This document shows positions 57,602-64,000 of a DNA stretch of 64,000 bases, piece after piece (position 1 is the first letter of the stretch; each line of letters starts with the position of its first letter). Location: positions 1,984,001 through 2,048,000 of the forward strand of contig NZ_CP094357.1 of assembly GCF_014779555.2 (NCBI RefSeq), given 5' to 3'. The notes under the pieces were generated by a model. The model was not told the DNA's origin. It ran no database searches and saw only the letters and a program-made list of their open reading frames with translations. The translations under genes and the position numbers were made by a program. Origin of the DNA: Lysobacter capsici. GTDB taxonomy: Bacteria > Pseudomonadota > Gammaproteobacteria > Xanthomonadales > Xanthomonadaceae.

Positions 57602-60013
57602 CTACGGCTTCAACGTCAAGGTATAACGCGCCTGCCCCGGCAAGAACGGCGTCGGCCGGCCGTGTACCCAATCGTCGTGACCCGCGCCCCAGAACGGCGA
57701 TAGCGGATGCCCGCTCTGGCCGCCGGGCATATGGATGATGCCGTCGACCTCGTGACCGGGCGAGACCACCATGCGTTCGGAGGCACCGAAATCCGGCCGC
57801 TGCACGCGCGGCATCGCGGCGTCGCCGGGGAGTTGCTCGAACGGCATGCACAGCGCGCGCTTGGCGAAGCCGGGCAGGGCCGAGGCGAGCGGGTGGCAGA
57901 TGCGCGCGGTGTTGTGCTCGCCCCACGTGTGCTTGGCCAAGGCCGCGGCGGCGTTCGCGCCGGGCGCGATGCCGAAATCGTCGAGCACGTCGCGCGCGGC
58001 GTGTTCGAGCAGGTCGTCCCACGACGCTTCGTTGCGCGGCAGCAGATTCGCCGGGCGCTGCTCCAGCAATGGCCAGACCACGCCCTCGAGCTGCTTGAAT
58101 TCGGGCATCTCGAATTGCTTGCCCAAGGCGACCTGCGCCGGCGCGGTCAGGCCGTTGGCGATACGCGTATGCACGGCGCGACGCCAGTTGCGGACCAAGC
58201 GATAACTGACCGAACCGGGTTCGGCGCGGCCTTCCCATTGCTTTGCGGCGGTGGCGAGCGCGCCCAGCGCGGTGCCGTCGCCGTTCTTGCCGGTGCGCGC
58301 GGCCTGATCCTGCAGCAGCTTCCACCAGCGCTGCAGGAACAAGGCGCGATCGTCGAGCTGGATCGCCAGCAGATCGCGTTCGTTGAAACGCTGCTTGGCG
58401 AACAGGCCGTCGCGGATCTGTCCGGCGCGCGCGCCGAGTACGTAGTTGCCGTCGCCGATGCGTTCGAGTTCCAGGCCGTCGAGAGTGCGGGTGTTCGCGG
58501 TCCACAGCCGGCCCGAGGGCGGCGCGATCAGATGCGGTGCGTCCTGGGTCTGGATCGTCCACGGGGGGCAGGTCGGCGGCGCGAGCGCTTGCCCGCGCGG
58601 GTCTGCGTTCTCGACCGCCAGGGTGGTGGCGCAATCGCCTTCGCGTTCGGGAATCGGGCCGAGCAGGCGCCAGCCGATCTTGCCGTTGCGGTCGCCGACG
58701 ACCAGGTTCTGCACCGGCAGCGCGACCTCGCGCGCGATGCTCATCGCATCGTCGACCGATTGCGCGCGGGTCAGTTCCGACAGGCCCATATTGAGCGCGC
58801 CGGGCAGGTGCGCCGACCAGCGCAGCGCCAGCGCGCTGCCGTCGGCGTTGTCGTGCATCAGCGGGCCCCAGGCGGTTTCGCGCACGAGGAATTTCCGCGC
58901 CGCGCCGCCTTTGACCGCGATGAGTTCCTCGTGCTCGATCAGGCCGGCGCAGCCGCCGGGCTTGGCCGTGCTCGCGCAACCCGGTTCCAGCGACCAGTCG
59001 GCCCAGTCGCCGTAGCTGTTGGTGAACGCCCAGGCGACCTGGCCGTTGCTGCCGACCACCAGCGCCGGCAGGCCGGGCAGGGTGAAGCCGTTGGCGTCGA
59101 TGCGGCCGCCGGGCACGCGCGCGTCGGCGTAGCGCAGGCGCGCGCGGAACCACAGGTTGGGCGCGCGCAGGCCCAGGTGCATGTCGTCGGCGACGATCGC
59201 GCGCCGGTCGGCGGTGAGGCTGCCGGCGACGGCGAAGTTGTTGCTGCCGATCTCGTCGGGAAACGGCAGTTGCAGCAGGCCGCCGGGCGCCGGCGTGGGC
59301 AGTTTGCGCAGGTCGACCTGATCGGCGCCGGGCAGGACCGCATCGCCGATCGGCGCGCCGAACAGCGGCGCATCCCAGCTGGTGCCGGCGTGGCTCAGCA
59401 ACCGGTACAGCGGCGCGGGCAGCGAATGGCCCAGTTGCCAGTCGCCGAATTCGCGCGCATTGGCGCCGTCCTGCAGGTCGAAATACATGGCGTAACCGAC
59501 CAGGGCCGAGTCGGTCACCGTCCAGGCCTCGGGCTGCGCCTGCAGCAGCAAATAAGGCCAGGGCTTGCGCGACAGCCCCCGCAGGCCGGCATTGACGCCG
59601 TCGCTATAGGCTTGCAGCAGCGCGGTCTTGTCGTTGGCGAAAGCGGCCAGTTCGCGCTGCACGCGGCTGCGCAGGCGATGCACGCGATGGCGGCGGTCGT
59701 AATCGAGCGCGCGTTCGCCGAACAGCGCCGACAACTCGCCGGCGGCGGTGCGGCGCAGCAGGTCCATTTCGAAATAGCGCTCCTGGCCGTGGACATAGCC
59801 CAGCGCGCGCATCGCATCGGTCTGGTTGGCGGCGTCGACGGTAACCACGCCGAGCGCGTCGCGCTGGATCGTCACCGGTGCCGACAGGCCGGGCAGGGCG
59901 AGCTCGCCCTGCAATTGCGGCAGGCTGCCGCGCAGCAACCACCAGGCGCCGACAGCGGCGATCGCGAACAGGCAAAGCAGCGCGAGCACACCGCGCTTGA
60001 TCCATTTGGCCAT
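57602..60013 (-). CDS. Penicillin acylase family protein
   Basis: This N-terminal-nucleophile hydrolase of the penicillin acylase (S45) family is 803 residues long. Members cleave amide bonds of penicillins, cephalosporins or acyl-homoserine lactones after self-processing into two chains. It has an N-terminal membrane anchor or signal (MAKWIKRGVLALLCLFAIAA). The alpha-chain region carries GYVHGQERYFEMDLLRRTAA. The processing site and nucleophile Ser are in IGSNNFAVAGSLTADRRAIV (Ser near residue 257). Further on are NGQVAWAFTNSYGDW and MPGGQSGHPLSPFWGAGHDDW at the end. The substrate cannot be told from sequence. Start at 60013. Confidence 0.92.
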   Translation of the reverse strand: MAKWIKRGVLALLCLFAIAAVGAWWLLRGSLPQLQGELALPGLSAPVTIQRDALGVVTVDAANQTDAMRALGYVHGQERYFEMDLLRRTAAGELSALFGERALDYDRRHRVHRLRSRVQRELAAFANDKTALLQAYSDGVNAGLRGLSRKPWPYLLLQAQPEAWTVTDSALVGYAMYFDLQDGANAREFGDWQLGHSLPAPLYRLLSHAGTSWDAPLFGAPIGDAVLPGADQVDLRKLPTPAPGGLLQLPFPDEIGSNNFAVAGSLTADRRAIVADDMHLGLRAPNLWFRARLRYADARVPGGRIDANGFTLPGLPALVVGSNGQVAWAFTNSYGDWADWSLEPGCASTAKPGGCAGLIEHEELIAVKGGAARKFLVRETAWGPLMHDNADGSALALRWSAHLPGALNMGLSELTRAQSVDDAMSIAREVALPVQNLVVGDRNGKIGWRLLGPIPEREGDCATTLAVENADPRGQALAPPTCPPWTIQTQDAPHLIAPPSGRLWTANTRTLDGLELERIGDGNYVLGARAGQIRDGLFAKQRFNERDLLAIQLDDRALFLQRWWKLLQDQAARTGKNGDGTALGALATAAKQWEGRAEPGSVSYRLVRNWRRAVHTRIANGLTAPAQVALGKQFEMPEFKQLEGVVWPLLEQRPANLLPRNEASWDDLLEHAARDVLDDFGIAPGANAAAALAKHTWGEHNTARICHPLASALPGFAKRALCMPFEQLPGDAAMPRVQRPDFGASERMVVSPGHEVDGIIHMPGGQSGHPLSPFWGAGHDDWVHGRPTPFLPGQARYTLTLKP

Positions 60014-60339
60014 GAAGGTCCTCCGTAGGGCGAGCTTAGCCGAAGTCTGCGGCGGCCCGGCGAAGCTGGGATGAAGTGGCGGGTTGGTCGAAGAACGGTT
60101 TTGCCCGGGCGGCCACGGAATCTGGCGGCCTGTCATGGAGGGGCGGCGGACGGCGGCTTTGCGGCCCGTTGCGAACGATCCGTTGCCTGAGCGAATAGCG
60201 GCGGCAGCGATAGCCCTTCCACGCCAGATGCCGCGACGCGTGGGGCGGACGGGGTGAAATGGCGGGACCGCGACGGCCGTCGCGCTGGCCCGCATCCGGG
60301 GCGCTTGCATCCGGCGCCGTCCTCAAGCAGGATCGGTCC

Positions 60340-60465
60340 ATGAGCTTGCATTCCGCCATCGCCATCGCCCGCAGCGCCGCCTTCGCCGGCCGCGCGCGCG
60401 CGGCCGCGGTACGGGGCAACAATAATAATCGCAATAACGCCAGCCTCCCGCGGGCCGGCGATTAG
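60340..60465 (+). CDS. Asparagine-rich leader peptide of asnB
   Basis: A 41-codon frame with AGGA seven bases before its ATG. Codons 27-33 (60418-60438) read Asn-Asn-Asn-Asn-Arg-Asn-Asn, six asparagine codons in seven, using both AAC and AAT. The frame ends at TAG 60463-60465, about 33 bases before a strong terminator and 165 bases before the asnB start. This is the layout of Trp/His-type leader peptides, with the end product of the downstream enzyme as the sensed residue. Codons 1-26 are Ala/Arg-rich and uninformative. The regulatory role is inferred from position and composition. Confidence 0.82.
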   Translation: MSLHSAIAIARSAAFAGRARAAAVRGNNNNRNNASLPRAGD

Positions 60466-60530
60466 CGCGCGCAACACACGCTCAATCGCTCAGGAAGCCC
60501 GCACTGCGAAGTGCGGGTTTTTTTGTTTTT
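60402..60530 (+). promoter_or_regulatory. Proposed asparagine-responsive attenuator
   Basis: Three mutually exclusive pairings can be drawn. Arm 1 (60402-60409, GGCCGCGG) pairs with arm 2 (60448-60456, CCGCGGGCC, one bulge), enclosing the Asn codons. Arm 2 (60450-60455, GCGGGC) pairs with arm 3 (60497-60502, GCCCGC). Arm 3 pairs with arm 4 in the terminator (60498-60517). A ribosome stalled on Asn codons would cover arm 1, free arm 2 and block the terminator. A ribosome reaching the stop codon would cover arm 2 and let the terminator form. Pairings were found by eye, not by energy calculation. Confidence 0.65.
60498..60530 (+). terminator. Intrinsic terminator inside the asnB leader
   Basis: The perfect 8-bp stem CCCGCACT/AGTGCGGG with a GCGA loop is followed by seven Ts, G and five Ts. 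It lies upstream of asnB and not after a long gene, so it can only act on the leader transcript. That fits an attenuator. Confidence 0.93.
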
Positions 60531-60630
60531 GGGGTGTGTGTTAGAGCAGGTGTTCGTCCTTGAACAAAAGCCCGGCCATCCATGGCTGGGGATTCAGAAA
60601 AGAGCCGTATAACCCCACCGGAGATTTTCG

Positions 60631-62316
60631 ATGTGCTCGATCCTAGGTTTGTTCGACCTGCGCCCCGGCGCCGATCTGCGGCCGCTGCGGCCGCTGGCCC
60701 TGTCCCTGTCGGCGAAGCAGCGCCATCGCGGCCCCGACTGGTCCGGCGTCAGCGTCGAGGCGCGCGCGATCCTGGTGCATGAGCGCCTGGCCATCGTCGA
60801 TCCCACCGGCGGCTCGCAGCCGCTGCGTTCGGCCGACGGCGAGCTGGCGCTGGCGGTCAACGGCGAGATCTACAACCATCGCGAACTTGAGCAGCAGCTC
60901 GCGCAACCGTATGCGTTCCAGACCAAGTCCGATTGCGAAGTCATCAACGCGCTGTACCGCGAAAGCGCCGACCTGGGCGAACTGCTCAACCGCCTCAACG
61001 GCATCTTCGCCTTTGCCCTGTGGGATGCGGCGCGCGGCCGCTACGTGATCGCGCGCGATCCGTTCGGCGTGTGTCCCTTGTACTGGGGCCACGACGCCGA
61101 CGGCCGCCTGTGGGTCGCGTCGGAAATGAAGGCGCTGGCGCGGCTGTGCGACGACGTCGCGCCGTTCCCGGCCGGGCATTACTACGACAGCGACGTCGGC
61201 GTGCCGGTGAAGTATTACCAGCGTCCGTGGCGCGACTACGCGGCGACCGAAGGCGTGGAGGTGTCCAAGCAGGAACTGCGCGAGGCGTTCGAGCGCGCGG
61301 TGCATCGGCAGATGATGAGCGACGTGCCGTACGGGGTGCTGCTGTCGGGCGGTCTGGATTCATCGCTGGTCGCGGCCTGCGCGGCGCGTTTCGCGCGTCG
61401 GCGCATCGAAGAGGACGATCAGGCCGAAGCCTGGTGGCCGCGCCTGCATTCCTTCGCGATCGGCCTGGAAGGCTCGCCCGATCTGGCCGCGGCCGAGATC
61501 GCCGCGGCCGCGCTCGGCACCGTCCATCACGGCTTCACCTACACCTTCGAAGAAGGCCTGGACGTACTGCCCGATGTGATCGCGCACATCGAAACCTACG
61601 ACGTCACCACCATCCGCGCCTCCACGCCGATGTTCCTGCTCGCGCGCCGGATCAAGGCGATGGGCGTGAAGATGGTGCTGTCGGGCGAAGGCTCGGACGA
61701 AATCTTCGGCGGCTATCTGTATTTCCACAAAGCGCCGAACGCGCGCGAGTTCCACGAAGAACTGGTGCGCAAGCTCGATGCGCTGCACAGCTTCGACTGC
61801 CTGCGCGCCAACAAGTCGATGATGGCCTGGGGCGTGGAGCCGCGGGTGCCGTTCCTGGACGTGGAGTTCATCGAAGTGGCGATGCGCATGGACGCGCAGG
61901 CCAAGATGGTCGACAAGGCCACCGGCCGGATCGAGAAAGCGGTGCTGCGCGAAGCCTTCGAAGGCTATCTGCCCGATTCGATCCTGTGGCGGCAGAAGGA
62001 GCAGTTCAGCGACGGCGTGGGCTACGGCTGGATCGACGGACTCAAGGCGCACGCCGAGGCGCAGGTTGGCGATCGCGAATTCGCCACCGCCGCCAGCCGC
62101 TTCCCGATCAACACGCCGCAGACCAAGGAGGCCTATTACTACCGCGGCCTGTTCGAGCGCCACTTCCCGGGCACCGCCTGCGCCGAGACCGTGCCCGGCG
62201 GCAAGTCGATCGCCTGTTCCTCGCCGGCGGCGATCGCCTGGGACGCGGCCTTCGCCAATGCCGCCGATCCGTCGGGCCGCGCGGTGGCGGGGGTGCATCA
62301 GGCGGCGTTGGTCTGA
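60631..62316 (+). CDS. asnB: Asparagine synthetase B (glutamine-hydrolysing)
   Basis: AsnB makes asparagine from aspartate, glutamine and ATP. The 561-residue protein begins MCSILGLFDL, with the glutaminase nucleophile Cys at position 2 after Met removal. The glutaminase domain includes KQRHRGPDWSG, VHERLAIVDPTGGSQPL and LAVNGEIYNHREL. The synthetase domain has the PP-loop LLSGGLDSSLVAA (near residue 239), MVLSGEGSDEIFGGYLYFHK, WGVEPRVPFLDVEFIEVAMR and LWRQKEQFSDGVGYGWID. Length and motifs match E. coli-type AsnB and not the diverse AsnB-like enzymes of biosynthetic clusters. ATG at 60631, with GGAG nine bases upstream. It follows an Asn leader peptide and attenuator. Confidence 0.97.
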   Translation: MCSILGLFDLRPGADLRPLRPLALSLSAKQRHRGPDWSGVSVEARAILVHERLAIVDPTGGSQPLRSADGELALAVNGEIYNHRELEQQLAQPYAFQTKSDCEVINALYRESADLGELLNRLNGIFAFALWDAARGRYVIARDPFGVCPLYWGHDADGRLWVASEMKALARLCDDVAPFPAGHYYDSDVGVPVKYYQRPWRDYAATEGVEVSKQELREAFERAVHRQMMSDVPYGVLLSGGLDSSLVAACAARFARRRIEEDDQAEAWWPRLHSFAIGLEGSPDLAAAEIAAAALGTVHHGFTYTFEEGLDVLPDVIAHIETYDVTTIRASTPMFLLARRIKAMGVKMVLSGEGSDEIFGGYLYFHKAPNAREFHEELVRKLDALHSFDCLRANKSMMAWGVEPRVPFLDVEFIEVAMRMDAQAKMVDKATGRIEKAVLREAFEGYLPDSILWRQKEQFSDGVGYGWIDGLKAHAEAQVGDREFATAASRFPINTPQTKEAYYYRGLFERHFPGTACAETVPGGKSIACSSPAAIAWDAAFANAADPSGRAVAGVHQAALV

Positions 62317-62345
62317 CTCGATTCCGCGCGGTGGCGGAGCGCGAA

Positions 62346-62378
62346 AAAACCGGATGCCGCGATCACGGCATCCGGTTT
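62346..62378. terminator. Bidirectional terminator of asnB and the small secreted gene
   Basis: The stem AACCGGATGCCG/CGGCATCCGGTT, with an A-run on the left and Ts on the right, lies about 30 bases after the asnB stop and 24 bases before the stop of the convergent small gene. Confidence 0.9.
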
Positions 62379-62401
62379 GCGGTCAGACGTTCGCCGAGCG
62401 A

Positions 62402-62869
62402 TCAAAGCCCGCAACCGATCCAGTTCTGTTGCTTGCTGCGATTGTCGACCGTGCCGTTCGGGCAAACCACGTCGATGATGGCGAATGCGTTCAGTTCGCA
62501 CGTCGAGCTGCGGCCGACGAACTTGATCGCCTCGGCCGGCGCCGGCGGATATTGATTTTCTCCTTGACGCTGAGTCGTCTCGAAGGTCCACGGATCGCTC
62601 GGGCTGTTGCGATGCCCCGCCTGCGAACGCAAGGTGTAGCGCGGAACCGGCGGACTGACGGCGTTGTTCGCAAGAACGGTGGTGTTGACCACGACGGTCG
62701 CGGTGGAGGTGGTGTTGCCGAAGTCGAAGGTGAAGCGGCCGGTGTAGGCACCGTTGCACAGCGGTACCAAGGTGTCGACATCGGGCGGCGGCGTGGCGAC
62801 GGCGGATAGCGAAGCGAGCAAACACGCGGTCAGGGTGCCGAACAGGCCGATCGAACGAATCTTGTGCAT
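62402..62869 (-). CDS. Small secreted protein with C-terminal NWIGCGL, copy 1
   Basis: No named family recognised. The 155-residue protein has a signal peptide (MHKIRSIGLFGTLTACLLAS, cleavage near SAVA). The mature part holds CNGAYTGRFTFDFGNTTSTA, a likely beta-rich region, then STCELNAFAIIDVVCPNGTV and the end KQQNWIGCGL. The four cysteines (CNG, CEL, VCP, GCGL) suggest two disulfides. Start at the ATG at 62869, with AAGGAACG upstream; the longer frame from 63223 is not protein-like before this point. It is paralogous to the gene at 63408. Confidence 0.82.
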   Translation of the reverse strand: MHKIRSIGLFGTLTACLLASLSAVATPPPDVDTLVPLCNGAYTGRFTFDFGNTTSTATVVVNTTVLANNAVSPPVPRYTLRSQAGHRNSPSDPWTFETTQRQGENQYPPAPAEAIKFVGRSSTCELNAFAIIDVVCPNGTVDNRSKQQNWIGCGL

Positions 62870-63407
62870 GGAACGTTCCTTGTCTGAGGGTTGAATCGAT
62901 GAAAGCGACGGCGTGGGCGTGGCCGGCGTCGTCGGCTCCGACACAACGCCGAAAGCGTCGGTGCGTCGGCTACGGTCGCCGACCCGTAGGCAGGCGGGGG
63001 GCTGCGCCGGCGGACGATGCGGTTTGTTGATGGCTCCTCCTTGAAGTGAGTGACTCGAGCGCGCGAAATCCTTCGTGCGCCTACGGTTACTCGCAATCCG
63101 CGGGAGCAACGGCTCATCGTCAGCAATCTCGTGGCGGACTTGCATGGCGGCAAGTTCAAGGCCACAGGCCGTGCGCGGCGTTGAGCGCGCGCAGTCGAGG
63201 TAGTCCAGTTCGGACGGGCGCAATCGATCTGCGCTGTAGTCGGTCGATCCAGGCCGCGCAATCGCGACGCCGTGGCCGGCTGGGTATTCAGCCGACCACG
63301 GTTGGACTATTCAACGCGGTAATCAACGCCGGGTATCGCATCGCAATAGCGGCCGATGCGTTATCGGGCGCGCGGCCACGCGTCAGCGCGCGCGGCCGCC
63401 GAGTCGC
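62870..63407. other. Intergenic stretch between the two secreted paralogues
   Basis: About 540 bases with no credible gene. It should hold the promoter of copy 1. I see no strong repeat, terminator or operator. The base composition is slightly less GC-extreme than in the neighbouring genes. Confidence 0.4.
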
Positions 63408-63884
63408 TTACAGGCCGCAGCCGACCCAGTTGCGCGTGAGCTGCTTGGTCTCCCAGCTGCCATCGGGGCAGTGCACGTTGACGATGGCGCTGGCGACCAA
63501 TTCGCAGCCCGCGTCCTTGAACAACATGCCGTTCGCGGTGACCGGCGAGGTCGAGAAGGCGCCGTAGACTTCGCTGCTGTGGGTGTCGCTGGTCCAGTTC
63601 GGGTTGACCGAGTTGCGCCGCATCACCGTGCTTTCGGCGACGAAATAGCTGGGGTACGGGATCGACCCGTGGACGAAGGGATGACGCACCAAGCTGGCTT
63701 CGGCGTGGGCGCTGGCGGTGGTGCCGGTCTGGCCGAAATCCAGTTGCAGTCGAGCCGAGTATCTGCCGCCGCAGGCGGACTGGTTTTCCAGGACGCTGGG
63801 CGGATCGGACGCGAACGCGGCCAACGGCAGGATCAGCGAGAGCAATCCGGCGGCGAGCGCCGAGGCGGTGTGGGTCTTGAGCAT
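63408..63884 (-). CDS. Small secreted protein with C-terminal NWVGCGL, copy 2
   Basis: This 158-residue paralogue of copy 1 has a signal peptide (MLKTHTASALAAGLLSLILP, cleavage near AAFA). It shares CGGRYSARLQLDFGQTGTTA, GCELVASAIVNVHCPDGSW and the end TRNWVGCGL, with all four cysteines in the same places. The middle region (VRHPFVHGSIPYPSYFVAES) is different from copy 1. Start at the ATG at 63884. No catalytic motif is apparent. It may be a secreted inhibitor or binding protein, but that is a guess. Confidence 0.82.
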   Translation of the reverse strand: MLKTHTASALAAGLLSLILPLAAFASDPPSVLENQSACGGRYSARLQLDFGQTGTTASAHAEASLVRHPFVHGSIPYPSYFVAESTVMRRNSVNPNWTSDTHSSEVYGAFSTSPVTANGMLFKDAGCELVASAIVNVHCPDGSWETKQLTRNWVGCGL

Positions 63885-64000
63885 GGCGAGTCTTCCTTGG
63901 ATGACGATGGACTGAAGTCCGCGCAGTCGTGTCCCCTTGAGCGTCCCATCCGGTCGGACGTACGCTCGGACTGCGCGAACGACACCGCTCAGGCGGCGTC

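Overview
The window is one continuous, very GC-rich stretch of a gammaproteobacterial chromosome. Gene order and protein type point to the Xanthomonadaceae, most likely Lysobacter or a close relative. This rests on the maf-rng-yhdP-tldD-darP-pmbA order, the rpsB-tsf-pyrH-frr-uppS-cdsA-dxr-rseP-bamA-lpxD-fabZ-lpxA-lpxB-rnhB-dnaE-accA super-cluster, the DUF1800/DUF1501 pair, and the many small hairpin repeats between genes. The species call is inference. I saw no rRNA or tRNA genes, CRISPR arrays, prophage or insertion sequences.

Layout. 1-10.6 kb (+ strand): the end of maf, then rng, yhdP, tldD and pmbA, with darP reversed between the last two. 10.9-14.3 kb: a secreted DUF1800/DUF1501 pair and a small DUF4870 membrane protein, closed by a UUCG-loop terminator. 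14.5-17.4 kb (- strand): ispA and xseB overlapping, then tilS. 17.5-19.5 kb: an old-yellow-enzyme oxidoreductase and a membrane protein with a decayed GT51 transglycosylase fold. 19.5-38.8 kb (- strand): the envelope and housekeeping cluster read from frr down to accA (ribosome recycling, isoprenoid carrier, CDP-diacylglycerol, site-2 protease, BamA, lipid A synthesis, DNA polymerase III, acetyl-CoA carboxylase). 39-43 kb: an accessory block sitting between pyrH and frr, made of a His-rich cation exporter divergent from a BlaI/BlaR1-type pair. 43.2-48.3 kb: pyrH, tsf and rpsB (-), interrupted by three + strand genes (an AIM24-family protein and two secreted paralogues). 48.8-56.8 kb: a secreted metallo-beta-lactamase-fold hydrolase (-), then map-glnD-dapD, two small membrane paralogues, an ArsC-like gene and dapE (+), several joined by stop/start overlaps. 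57.6-60.0 kb (-): a penicillin-acylase-family hydrolase. 60.3-62.3 kb (+): an Asn-rich leader peptide, a strong terminator and asnB. 62.4-63.9 kb (-): two small secreted paralogues.

The most interesting element is upstream of asnB. A 41-codon reading frame with its own Shine-Dalgarno carries six asparagine codons within seven codons, and is followed by a textbook intrinsic terminator before the asparagine synthetase gene. This is the architecture of ribosome-mediated attenuation, with asparagine as the sensed amino acid. Second in interest are the accessory metal/BlaR1-like block, whose sensor protein ends in seven near-identical 63-bp repeats (three heptads each), and a conserved-looking Cys-cluster protein embedded between lpxA and lpxB.
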